Assembly (NCBI GenBank): GCA_963803155.1
Contig: CAWDMN010000044.1
Coordinates: forward strand, 10,126 to 74,125
From: CAWDMN01 sp963803155
GTDB taxonomy: Bacteria; Acidobacteriota; Terriglobia; Versatilivoradales; Versatilivoraceae
Direction of reading: 5' to 3'
Length of the DNA stretch: 64,000 nt
The notes below the pieces were generated by a model that did no database searches, was not told the origin of the DNA, and saw only the letters and a program-made list of their open reading frames with translations. Of the stretch, positions 34,967 through 43,546 are shown piece after piece. The position numbers were made by a program, and so were the translations under genes. The number at the start of each line of letters is the position of its first letter. Within the stretch, counting starts at the first letter, position 1.

Positions 34967-35351
34967 GAGTCCATTAGCCCCTTTCTCGGCATCATGCCAA
35001 TTGACCATATGTTGGGAATCAAGTCGCGGGAATTCCTACAATAGTTGGCTGAACAGGCTGTCCATCTTTGTTAGGGGATTGAAGTCCACTTTGGTGGATT
35101 CGGATTGCACTTTGTGTCCGTCACTTAAAGTTACTACCTGAATTTTGCATGAAATTCTGACTTTCGCCTGAATCGCCTTTACACATGAGGCTTTTGAGCA
35201 TTGCTCCAAATTTCAAATATTCACCAACGGTGATTGTTTCCCTTTGAAAACCCGCGCCATTTCTGGGGCTTGGGATCCCAGCAATTGATGCGGATTTCCA
35301 GCTAATAGCAAAAGGCCTGCTTCTGCAAGCCGGTACTGGCTTGTGTTTCAA

Positions 35352-35373
35352 CGTGCAAAAAATATTTTGCACG
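35352..35373. repeat. Perfect 9-bp hairpin
   Basis: Arms CGTGCAAAA (35352-35360) and TTTTGCACG (35365-35373) flank AATA. It lies beyond the 3' end of the kinase gene and could help terminate transcription, but it lacks a clean T-run. Confidence 0.5.
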
Positions 35374-35574
35374 AGTTGTTTTTAAAAAACGGTACAAAAT
35401 TCAGGTACTACACACCTCGGAGGAATTTCAAACCTTCTTTGTCCCTTCATTTGTCAAAATTATTTTGGCCATATGTGGATCAAGCTTATAAATATTTTTC
35501 AGCCAGCCTCTATCCCGCTGGTGTAATTCAAGGTGCGACAAAAGAGGGAGTATTATGCCAAGGGATGAAATACA

Positions 35575-35678
35575 CGGGAGGGGGAGCCTCCTGGCATGCT
35601 ACTCGTGTCGCGTGTGCCATCTCCACTCAGACTGGTTCGGCGGGCGGAGTCCACCTTAGCGGGAGCTGGCCCTCCCGG
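35575..35678. repeat. GC-rich dispersed palindromic repeat, copy 2
   Basis: The outer arms CGGGAGGGGGAGCCTCC (from 35575) and AGCGGGAGCTGGCCCTCCCG (to 35677) resemble those at 5851-5946. The segment GGCGGAGTCCACCTTAGCGG matches GGCGGAGTCCGTCTAAGCGG at 5911-5930. Confidence 0.65.
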
Positions 35679-35740
35679 AAATTGCTTAGTTCAGCCGATC
35701 AATGCAATTGGTTCATCCTGTCGCACTTTGAATTTCACCC

Positions 35741-38464
35741 CTATCGCGTCTGCTTTCGGTCCAACACTTCACGGAGTTTGACGGCAAGCGTCTTCAGGGT
35801 GAATGGTTTTTGGAGGAAGGGCATTCCTTCACCTAATGCGCTGTTAAGGGAAACGACGCTGGCCGTATACCCCGACATAAATAAACATTTAAGGTCCGCA
35901 GAAAGGGAAAGCAACTGCTTAGACAGATCGTGTCCATTCATCTCGGGCATCACCACGTCGGTCATTAAAAGATCGATCCGCCCCGCGTATTCCTTGGCCA
36001 GTGCGATCGCCTCGCTGGGCGTGCTGGCGACCAGCACTGAATAACCCAGCCTTTTGAGCATGATTTTGCTGAGGGTCAATAATGCTGAATCATCTTCGAC
36101 CAACAGAATCGTTTCCGATCCACCCGAGGCCACTTCTGGTGGACCTTCCGCCAAGGGCAAGGGAATTTTTCCGACATATCGCGGGAAGTAGATCTTAAAA
36201 GTCGTTCCCTGATCCGGTTCACTATATACGTTGATGAATCCTTGGTTCTGTTTGACAATGCCGAAAACGGTGGACAACCCAAGGCCCGTCCCTTTTCCCA
36301 TACATTTTGTAGTAAAAAAGGGTTCGAAAATGTGAGCCAGTGTGTTCTTGTCCATGCCACAACCGTTATCGCTTACCGTCAGTGCCACATACTCGCCAGG
36401 TACAAAGTAGGTGTGCTGGTGGAAATTGGCTTCATCGACCGCCATATTTGCCGTTTCGATAGTGATCTCGCCTGTCCCTGCGATGGCATCGCGGGCATTG
36501 ACTGCCAAATTCACCAGGATTTGGTCGATCTGGGATGGGTCCATCTTGACCGGCCAGAGATCCTGGCCAGGCATCCAAACCATTTGGACATCTTCTCCGA
36601 TAAGCCGCCGCAGCATTGTAAACATACTTTCCACGGTCGAGTTCAGATCGAGCACCTTGGTCGTGACAGTCTGCCTTCGAGCAAATCCCAGCAGTTGCCG
36701 GGTGAGGTCAATCGCGCGTTGTGCGCTCAATCGAATTTCCTCAAGGCAGGCATGAAGCGGTTGCGAGGCCTCAACTTGATCCAGCGCCAATTCCACATGG
36801 CCTGAGATTACTGCGAGCATGTTGTTGAAGTCATGGGCCACACCACCCGCCAAGAGGCCGATGGCCTCCATCTTCTGGGCCTGGACCAACTGCTCGTAGA
36901 GTTTCTGTTTCTCCTCCTCAGCCATTTTGCGCTCAGTAACGTCTCGGTCAGCTCCGCGATAACCGGCGAGTTCACCCGCGGCATTAATAATAGGATTGGC
37001 ATTACTCTCGAGGTAACGATAGCTGCCATTCTTGTGCCGCCACCGTAAGGTCCATCCCCTCCATCCTCGTTTGTCAGCAATGAGTCGCGGAAGGTTCACT
37101 TCGACCTCTGGCCAATCCTCTACATGTATTAAGGACATGGCTCTTACTCCGATGAATTCCTCAAGACGATATCCTAGGATGGAAGTGACACCAGGATTCG
37201 AAAACGTATGTCTCCCGTTCAGGTCCATTTCCCAGATCCACTCCGCGGTCGTCTCCACGATGGATCGATACTTCTCTTCACTTTCCCTAAGTGCTTTCTC
37301 GGAACGTTTTTGTACAGTGATATCTTTGATCGTAGCCTGGAGGAATCGCTTTCCGGCTTGCTCCATTCTGGTTAGAAGCACGGTGGAGGGGAATTCCTCG
37401 CCATCGAGCCGCTTATGCGTCCACTCGAAAAATTGAGACCCTTCGCGCATTGCTGCTTCAATAATTTCCATGGCCTTTTCGCAGGAAGCACGCCCGTCCG
37501 ATTGGCGTTCCGGCGACAAATCCCAGGGATGGCAAGAAATGAGGCCTTCCTGATTCTTGGCTCTGAACATGATCACCATTGCGGAGTTCCCGGAGGTATA
37601 CTTCCAGGAGGGTGGTTCGAGGATTATGATGGCATCATGAGAGCCTTCGAAGAGGATTCGGTATCGCGCTTCGCTTTCCCGCAGGGCCTCCTCGGCTTGG
37701 TTGCGCTCGCGCATGCGGTGCCGCAGGCTTTGTGTGCCGTAGCACAGTCCCAACAAGCCCAGCACCCAAAGCAAACCATACCCGGCCACCATGGATTTTG
37801 TGTGGGCGCTTGCCAACACCAAAAAGGGTTCGAAGGGGATTGACACGCTGATCCCTCCGCAGACATCGCCTTCTTTATAACCCTGTGCGGCGTGACATTT
37901 CAGACATCCCTTTTCAATGGTTAAAGCCCACATCATGCGGAAATAGGGCTTGCCTTCAAGGATTGTCTTTTCACTGCACTCCGTCTTGCCCTGAGCGAAG
38001 GTTCGCAGAGCGGAGGCTTCCCAATCGTCGGGCGCATTCTCGGGCCGGGTGGGATTGAGGCTTGTAATGTGTCCCAGGATGCCGTTGAGTTTCGAACTCT
38101 TTTCATACAACTGACGTATCATATACGCGGGATTCATCAGCGTCAGCAGCCGGCCTGAGGGAGTCTTGATGTCGCGCTCCGGATCATGCGCCAGGTAGGG
38201 ATTCGGGGGGGTGTTTTCCGTCACTGGCACGTAGATCCCGCCATGGGAAGCCGCCCATCTCCGGTAATTGATATCTTGATTGATTACGGTTTTGGCCTCC
38301 GCTCGCGCCAATTCGAGGCCGTCCCGCTGCACATTCCGAATTTCCACTATTAGGAGAGCCCCTATCAGGATGCTCCATGCCAAGGCGCCGGCCCACAAAA
38401 GACGCTTAAGGCTGAATGAGGGTGGGCCTTGGTTCGATCGGGCTCGTACATACTGAATATCCAT
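35741..38464 (-). CDS. Hybrid histidine kinase with haem-c (DUF3365/Tll0287-like) sensor
   Basis: 907 residues. TM1 (about 22-42) and TM2 (about 236-256) flank a periplasmic domain with GCLKCHAAQGYKEGDVCGGI. The CxxCH motif should bind c-type haem covalently, and the setting fits the DUF3365/Tll0287-like sensor family. Two PAS domains follow (about 270-395 and 400-520), then HisKA (His in GGVAHDFNNMLAVISG), an HATPase (NAVNARDAI-type N-box, DNGCGMD, GKGTGLGLSTVFG) and a C-terminal receiver (Asp in LLMTDVVMPEMNG). It probably senses redox state, NO or O2 through haem and relays phosphate to its own receiver. It follows cheW by 33 bases, as the last gene of chemosensory operon B. Confidence 0.88.
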   Translation of the reverse strand: MDIQYVRARSNQGPPSFSLKRLLWAGALAWSILIGALLIVEIRNVQRDGLELARAEAKTVINQDINYRRWAASHGGIYVPVTENTPPNPYLAHDPERDIKTPSGRLLTLMNPAYMIRQLYEKSSKLNGILGHITSLNPTRPENAPDDWEASALRTFAQGKTECSEKTILEGKPYFRMMWALTIEKGCLKCHAAQGYKEGDVCGGISVSIPFEPFLVLASAHTKSMVAGYGLLWVLGLLGLCYGTQSLRHRMRERNQAEEALRESEARYRILFEGSHDAIIILEPPSWKYTSGNSAMVIMFRAKNQEGLISCHPWDLSPERQSDGRASCEKAMEIIEAAMREGSQFFEWTHKRLDGEEFPSTVLLTRMEQAGKRFLQATIKDITVQKRSEKALRESEEKYRSIVETTAEWIWEMDLNGRHTFSNPGVTSILGYRLEEFIGVRAMSLIHVEDWPEVEVNLPRLIADKRGWRGWTLRWRHKNGSYRYLESNANPIINAAGELAGYRGADRDVTERKMAEEEKQKLYEQLVQAQKMEAIGLLAGGVAHDFNNMLAVISGHVELALDQVEASQPLHACLEEIRLSAQRAIDLTRQLLGFARRQTVTTKVLDLNSTVESMFTMLRRLIGEDVQMVWMPGQDLWPVKMDPSQIDQILVNLAVNARDAIAGTGEITIETANMAVDEANFHQHTYFVPGEYVALTVSDNGCGMDKNTLAHIFEPFFTTKCMGKGTGLGLSTVFGIVKQNQGFINVYSEPDQGTTFKIYFPRYVGKIPLPLAEGPPEVASGGSETILLVEDDSALLTLSKIMLKRLGYSVLVASTPSEAIALAKEYAGRIDLLMTDVVMPEMNGHDLSKQLLSLSADLKCLFMSGYTASVVSLNSALGEGMPFLQKPFTLKTLAVKLREVLDRKQTR

Positions 38465-38497
38465 GATTCTTCAATTCCTCTGCTACAAAGACTTCAC

Positions 38498-39037
38498 CTA
38501 CGCTTGTTCCTGGCCTTCCAGGCCCGCCTTCGCCGTGGAGGCGTGAATTTTCACCACCTCGTCAGTGGAGAGCACCTCGTCAATATTCAGAAGAATCCTC
38601 ACTTTGCTCTGACTCTTCCCAAGACCAAGGATGAAATTGGTGTCGATGCCTATTCCAAAATATGGAACTGGATCGATGTTTCCGGGAGCAATTTCCAGAA
38701 CTTCAGAGACCTTGTCGACCAGTATCCCCATCTCAAGCGAATCCAAGCGCACCACAATAATGCTGCTTGCGCTGGTCGTCTCTACTGGGTTCATCCCAAA
38801 TTTGGCCCGAAGGTCCAGAACCGGGATAATTTTTCCCCGAAGGTTGATAACCCCCCGGATAAATTCGGGGGTGTTCGGAATGGGAGTGATTAATTGGAAA
38901 CCGATAATCTCCTGCACTTTCAGAATTTCGAATCCGTATTCCTCATTGGAAAGGAAAAAGGTCAGAAATCTTCCGCCGAAGGCAGGGTTCTCCGGCATCG
39001 GCTTTATTGTAGATGCGTTTTCAACTGCCAGCTTCAT
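38498..39037 (-). CDS. cheW: CheW-like coupling protein, copy B
   Basis: 179 residues. The ATG at 39037 follows GAGAGGATTT; the longer frame starting near 39097 has no such site and abuts the MCP stop. CheW core: RFLTFFLSNEEYGFEILKVQ, EFIRGVINLRGKIIPVLDLR and VSEVLEIAPGNIDPVPYFGI. It couples receptors to CheA. It is a paralogue of the copy at 28655-29167, with a different C-terminal tail (HASTAKAGLEGQEQA). It lies between MCP 3 and the haem kinase, which suggests that these three proteins work in one array. Confidence 0.9.
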   Translation of the reverse strand: MKLAVENASTIKPMPENPAFGGRFLTFFLSNEEYGFEILKVQEIIGFQLITPIPNTPEFIRGVINLRGKIIPVLDLRAKFGMNPVETTSASSIIVVRLDSLEMGILVDKVSEVLEIAPGNIDPVPYFGIGIDTNFILGLGKSQSKVRILLNIDEVLSTDEVVKIHASTAKAGLEGQEQA

Positions 39038-39101
39038 AAATCCTCTCAGATGTAAATTGATGGCCTCCGAGAAAACGGAGGCCCTTTCTTGAACCACCTG
39101 G

Positions 39102-41207
39102 TTAAAATTCAGTCATTACTGTGGACTCTTCAGCTTCGTGGAATGGAATGACTCTCTCCGCAATAAGGGCTTTTGGTCCATGCTCATTGCCGTTCGATTT
39201 CTGCTTTTGTCCAAGAGTGGCCTGAGACATGGAAGACTTGTGAGATTTGACGCTGGCAGAACTTCTTGTCCTCTTGATGCTCGCCCCTGCGCTTAGTTTG
39301 AAGCTTTCCACCATGCTCATCATTTCCGTAGATTGGCCGGAAAGCTCTTCAGCCGCGCTGGCCGACTCTTCCGCATTGGCAGCCACAACCTGGGTGACTT
39401 GGTTCATCTGTTCGATCGCCTTGTTGATCTGGTTCACTCCGTCTTTCTGTTGATCGGATGCGACCGCGATTTCCGCCATCACTTCGCTGACCTTCTTGAC
39501 CTGGCTGGTGATTTCAGTGAGCCCCGCCAGCATCTTCTGATTGGTCCGCACGCCATCCTCGGCATTCTTCACCGACTCTTCAATCAGGTTGGCGGTGTTC
39601 TTGGCGGCTTCGGCGCTGCGGATGGCCAGATTCCTGACTTCCTCGGCCACAACCGCAAAACCTTTTCCGGCATCCCCGGCCCGGGCCGCTTCTACGGCTG
39701 CATTCAAGGCCAGCAGATTGGTCTGGAAGGCAATCTCATCGATGGTCTTGACAATCTTGGCGGTGGCATCCGAAGAAGCCTTGATTTTGACGATGGAACC
39801 ATTCAGCTCCTGCATAACCTGCACACCTTGCTCGGTTGAAGCCGTGGCAGCTTCCGTCAATCCCTTGGCTTCCCGGGCATTGGCGGCATTTTGAGAAGCC
39901 ATGGAGGAGAGTTCCTGCAAGCTGCTGGAGGTCTCTTCCAGGGTGGCTGCCTGTTCGGAGGCGCTGTGCGACAATTCCTGGCTGCCCGTGCTGATCTGCG
40001 CTGCAGCCGAAGTGACCTGCTCGGCGCCCAGGGCTACCTGCGTCAAGGCCTCGTCAAGATTCTGAGCCGCAACATTCAGGGATTGCTTAATTTTGGCATA
40101 CTCCCCTTTATAACTGCCCTCCATTCGGACATTCAATTCCCGCCCGGCCATTTGTTGCAGCACATCCGACGCCTCTTTCAGAGGAGTAGCTACGGCATCC
40201 ATTACAGCGTTGACTCCCTGAACCATGGCGCGATAGGCCCCTTCGTATTTGCCGTCATCTCCGCGCATTTGAAGCTCGCCGTCTTGGGCGTTTTTGATCA
40301 TTGTGTCAGTCTGGGCGATCACTTCCCGAAGTGTGCCTGTGGCCTGGGTAAAAGAACTCGCCGTGGTCTTGGCTTCTTCAATAATTCCATTCAGGCTTTT
40401 GGCCAGATGGTCAATTTCATCATTGGAGGTAATCTCCAAGGGGGACACATTGGTATCCACTGAAACGTCCAGCTGTCCTTGGGCCAATCCCAAGCTGGCT
40501 TTGCCCAGACTGGAGATACAAACCTTGCGTAATGCCTCTGCACTCGTGGCCGCCTGGCCCACCCGCCGAGAGATACCGCGGCTGATGAGCAATCCCAGCC
40601 CAACCGCTAGAGCCAAGCCTAAGATGGTTCCTCCAAACATCCACTTGGAGGATGAGGCAAAAGTGGCGTCTCCTGCTTTGTTCAATTTGTCCGCTTCGTT
40701 CGCATTAATCTCAATGAGCGCAGTCAAGGCATCATCGATCTCTTTGCGCGTCTGGTGGAGTGTTCCTGTCATCAGACTTTCGAATACGGTCTTCATATCG
40801 TCGGCGTTAATCTTCTTTTGGCTTTCCTTGAGAGCCTCCTGGTATTTTCCCCAGGCTGCTTTGAACTTGGCGAGATTTTCCTTCTCTTCCTGATTGAGGT
40901 AACTGTCCTCATAAAGTTTCAACTGTTTTTCAACTTCCGAAATGGCCTGATCCAATTCCTTGCTTGCCTTATCCCGCTCATTTGGTATGGCAATGAATTT
41001 GTATAGATCACCGCGGACTTTATAGAGAGAACTATTGGCTTTCCCCAATTGCTCAATGGGGAGCAGTCTGTCTTTATACATCGAGGTCATCCCGTCATTT
41101 ATGTTTTTCATGTTGGTGTATCCCAGCAGGGCCACTATCACGATGAGGGAAGCCACGATCAAATAGCCTCCGGTCAATTTGGTTCCGAGCTTAAAATTTT
41201 TAAACAT
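39102..41207 (-). CDS. Methyl-accepting chemotaxis protein 3
   Basis: 701 residues, ATG after AAAGGAGAAGACG. TM1 about 11-30, a four-helix-type periplasmic sensor (KDRLLPIEQLGKANSSLYKV), TM2 about 188-208 (MFGGTILGLALAVGLGLLIS), HAMP modules, and the canonical tip with EIAFQTNLLALNAAVEAARA. The C-terminal linker ends IPFHEAEESTVMTEF. The membrane helices and signalling part match MCP 2 almost residue for residue, but the sensor differs, so the two duplicates probably bind different ligands. It lies 54 bases after its pseudo-receiver gene in operon B. Confidence 0.92.
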   Translation of the reverse strand: MFKNFKLGTKLTGGYLIVASLIVIVALLGYTNMKNINDGMTSMYKDRLLPIEQLGKANSSLYKVRGDLYKFIAIPNERDKASKELDQAISEVEKQLKLYEDSYLNQEEKENLAKFKAAWGKYQEALKESQKKINADDMKTVFESLMTGTLHQTRKEIDDALTALIEINANEADKLNKAGDATFASSSKWMFGGTILGLALAVGLGLLISRGISRRVGQAATSAEALRKVCISSLGKASLGLAQGQLDVSVDTNVSPLEITSNDEIDHLAKSLNGIIEEAKTTASSFTQATGTLREVIAQTDTMIKNAQDGELQMRGDDGKYEGAYRAMVQGVNAVMDAVATPLKEASDVLQQMAGRELNVRMEGSYKGEYAKIKQSLNVAAQNLDEALTQVALGAEQVTSAAAQISTGSQELSHSASEQAATLEETSSSLQELSSMASQNAANAREAKGLTEAATASTEQGVQVMQELNGSIVKIKASSDATAKIVKTIDEIAFQTNLLALNAAVEAARAGDAGKGFAVVAEEVRNLAIRSAEAAKNTANLIEESVKNAEDGVRTNQKMLAGLTEITSQVKKVSEVMAEIAVASDQQKDGVNQINKAIEQMNQVTQVVAANAEESASAAEELSGQSTEMMSMVESFKLSAGASIKRTRSSASVKSHKSSMSQATLGQKQKSNGNEHGPKALIAERVIPFHEAEESTVMTEF

Positions 41208-41261
41208 AACGTCTTCTCCTTTACTATTTGTGTTTAAGGTTCTTTGGTATTCTGATTGGGG

Positions 41262-41723
41262 TCAATCAGGTTTGTCTGCTACGAGCTGTGTTTTCCAACT
41301 GTTTTTATCCTGTGCTAATGCCAGTTCCTGGCCATTTTTGGCGTTGGCGTGTAGAGGTTGCCCCGATATTTTCTGCAGTATTTCCTGGAGAAACACGAAA
41401 TCTTCAGGCAAATAGGCTATGAAGCGAGGGCAAAACTCAAAGGCTTTAAGTGAATCCTCCTTGCGTGCCCGGTCTGTCCATCCGAATAGACACTTCATAT
41501 CGAAGAGATATTTTGTAAATGGTTCCAGTGCGATGAGATCGGACCGGTTGTTGACAATTAAAAGCGCGTGAGTGGGAGTCGGGTGAAAAGAGCGATAATA
41601 GCGGTCAAGATTTTCTACCCCGTTGACTACCGACAAATCGGCGTGGGGAATATAGGTTTCCAGCAACATTTTCGCAGTCTCGGCTACTGGGGTATAACTG
41701 GAAGCATATAAAAGCCAGTGCAT
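41262..41723 (-). CDS. Pseudo-receiver-like protein of unknown family, copy B
   Basis: 153 residues, ATG after CCGAGGAGACC. It is strongly similar to copy A (HWLLYASSYTP, MLLETYIPHADLSVVNGVEN, KYLFDMKCLFGWTDRA, AFEFCPRFIAYLPEDFVFLQ, EILQKISGQPLHA). It has alternating strands and helices like a receiver, but the third strand gives ALLIVNNRSD with Asn in place of the phosphorylatable Asp, and the N-terminal acidic pair is missing (YASS). It could act as a phosphorylation-independent adaptor. It is the first gene downstream of a sigma-54-type promoter, followed by MCP, cheW and the haem kinase. A 40-residue tail beyond the fold is variable. Function unknown. Confidence 0.75.
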   Translation of the reverse strand: MHWLLYASSYTPVAETAKMLLETYIPHADLSVVNGVENLDRYYRSFHPTPTHALLIVNNRSDLIALEPFTKYLFDMKCLFGWTDRARKEDSLKAFEFCPRFIAYLPEDFVFLQEILQKISGQPLHANAKNGQELALAQDKNSWKTQLVADKPD

Positions 41724-41773
41724 ATTGGGTCTCCTCGGGAATTACTGCCACTTCTGCCAGACGAACCTTATAT

Positions 41774-41789
41774 GGCATTTTGCCTGCCA
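41774..41789 (-). promoter_or_regulatory. Sigma-54-type -24/-12 promoter, operon B
   Basis: The minus-strand sequence TGGCAGGCAAAATGCC matches the TGGCA...TGC consensus with GG and GC ten bases apart. The -12 GC lies 52 bases before the ATG of the pseudo-receiver gene. The NtrC-type activator gene lies immediately upstream. Strongest regulatory call in the window. Confidence 0.75.
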
Positions 41790-42151
41790 GACTATTCGAT
41801 AGTTGATCAGGTTCTTTTCTTTCTATTAGTTGTAGAGAGAGGATTGTCTGTGTTGAAGTTTTTTAACTCCAACTTTTTCTTGAAATTCAAATAAAGATTT
41901 GTGGGTTAAATAGCCAGTGCCGAACTGGAACTTTGCGAGGTAAGATATTGAATTGATTTTAGATGGAGGCCTGGTTCGAGGATATGAATCCGGAACTTCA
42001 GAAAACAATAAAAAAGTTGATCAATTGCTCAAAGGCGGGCGGGAAAGCAGGGGATAAACAACATTCTTTTTGTGCTATTCATAAGCTTACACGGCACACA
42101 TTCAGCGAAAATATATTTATTGAATTTCGGTAATTGCAGGTTTGCGCAAGA
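41790..42151. other. Conserved noncoding segment between the NtrC-type gene and operon B
   Basis: About 360 bases aligning with 34309-34668. AT-rich, no gene. It is expected to hold enhancer sites for the sigma-54 activator, but I could not single out one dyad with confidence. Confidence 0.6.
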
Positions 42152-43546
42152 TTATTTTCCTTTTAATTCAATGCCGTTCTCTTTGTAAAGCGCATAGAGC
42201 CTTGGCTTCGAAAGCTTTGAAATGGCGCTTGCCTCCTCCATATTACCTTTTGTGAGCGACGACAAAGTTTGTAGATATTGCTTTTGCATTTGAGCCCAGA
42301 ATTCATCCAGCGATAAGGGCATCTTATATGGGGCAGACAGTGTTTCCTTGAGCGCCTCATTCTGTTCCATGGATTCTATTTTCAAACGAATCCGGATATC
42401 GGAAGGAAGATGATAAGACAAAAGGGTGGGATTGCTGCCAGCCGTCATGTACGCATTCTCCATGGCGTTTTTAAGCTCCCGCACATTTCCGGGCCAGTCG
42501 TACTGTTGAACCGCCTCCAGCAAGTCCGGCCCCAATCCTTTGATGCCGTGGCCGTAACGGTCATTGAGGTTTTTCATAAAATGAATCATCAGGGAGTGAA
42601 AATCCTCTTTCCGTTCCCTTAATGGTGGCAACTCAATATTCAAGGTTTTAAGACGGAATAGGAGATCTTCCCGGAATTTTCCATCAGCCACCATTTGATC
42701 CAGTTTCCGATTGGTGGCGGCAATTAACCGGAAATTGCTGGAAATCTCCTGCGAAGATCCCACCGGACGAAAGCTGTGCTCTTGCAATACCCGCAAAAGA
42801 TTCTTCTGCATGGGTGGGGGGAGTTCTCCTACCTCATCAAGAAAGAGTGTTCCCCCATCCGCTTTTTTTACCAGGCCAACCTGGTTCTCTACCGCGCCAG
42901 TGAATGCGCCTTTAACATGACCGAACAGGGCGCTTTCCACCAGATTTTCCGGCAAGGAGGAACAATCGACCACTATAAAAGGCTTCCCCGAACGCGAGCT
43001 GTTTTTATGGATGAGGGACGCAACAAGTTCTTTGCCGGTTCCAGTCTCTCCGTAAATAAGAATGTTCATCTCACTATTCGCCGCCCTCGTCACCAGCTCC
43101 AGACAATGCAACATTTGCGGGCTTTCCCCAACATACTCTCCACGGTCTAAGCAGTACCGATTGTTTTGTTGGTCGCGTTCAATCTGGCGATGTTCCAGCG
43201 CCCGGCTTAGCGCAAGCATCATTTCCTGCGGCGGGACGGGTTTGTTCAGGTAATCCCAGGCTCCCGACTTGAGCGCTAGTTCTGCTCCATTCGGATCTCC
43301 CAGGGCCGTCATGATAATAACCATGGGAAGCGATGCAGCGGTTTTGAATTTGGGCAGAGCATCCAAGCCGTTGCCATCCGGGAGATTGACATCTAGCATT
43401 ATTAGATCGAAGGGGTTTTTCACTATCGCTTTCAACCCTTCGCCTAATGTTTTGGCAACAGTGGCTTCATACCCGTTTTCTTTACACAGAGCGCGAAACA
43501 GAGATCCGATATAGGGGTCATCATCCACAATTAGAATCCGAGCCAT
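42152..43546 (-). CDS. NtrC-family sigma-54-dependent response regulator
   Basis: 464 residues. The receiver domain (1-120) has phospho-acceptor Asp52 (LIMLDVNLPDGNG). The AAA+ domain (about 145-385) has Walker A GETGTGKE, the sigma-54 contact loop GAFTGA, Walker B GGTLFLDEVGEL and the arginine-finger region FREDLLFRL. The C-terminal DNA-binding part (KGNMEEASAISKLSKPRLYALYKENGI) is Fis-like. It should activate sigma-54 promoters when phosphorylated by the hybrid kinase encoded just upstream; the start codon overlaps the kinase stop (TAATG). The divergence-free layout and the -24/-12 site downstream suggest it controls operon B, and probably operon A as well. Confidence 0.93.
   Translation of the reverse strand: MARILIVDDDPYIGSLFRALCKENGYEATVAKTLGEGLKAIVKNPFDLIMLDVNLPDGNGLDALPKFKTAASLPMVIIMTALGDPNGAELALKSGAWDYLNKPVPPQEMMLALSRALEHRQIERDQQNNRYCLDRGEYVGESPQMLHCLELVTRAANSEMNILIYGETGTGKELVASLIHKNSSRSGKPFIVVDCSSLPENLVESALFGHVKGAFTGAVENQVGLVKKADGGTLFLDEVGELPPPMQKNLLRVLQEHSFRPVGSSQEISSNFRLIAATNRKLDQMVADGKFREDLLFRLKTLNIELPPLRERKEDFHSLMIHFMKNLNDRYGHGIKGLGPDLLEAVQQYDWPGNVRELKNAMENAYMTAGSNPTLLSYHLPSDIRIRLKIESMEQNEALKETLSAPYKMPLSLDEFWAQMQKQYLQTLSSLTKGNMEEASAISKLSKPRLYALYKENGIELKGK

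Larger units (their letters stand above)
35023..35740. other. Intergenic region between duplicated blocks
   Basis: About 700 bases with no supported gene. It contains a CGTGCAAAA-AATA-TTTTGCACG hairpin (35352-35373) and the second copy of the GC-rich palindrome (35575-35678). The 233-codon plus frame starting at 35343 runs into the antisense of the kinase gene and is a shadow. Confidence 0.6.

Noticed and set aside
35343..36044. 233-codon plus-strand frame
   Set aside because: Built from the GC-rich palindrome and the antisense of the haem kinase; no ribosome binding site.
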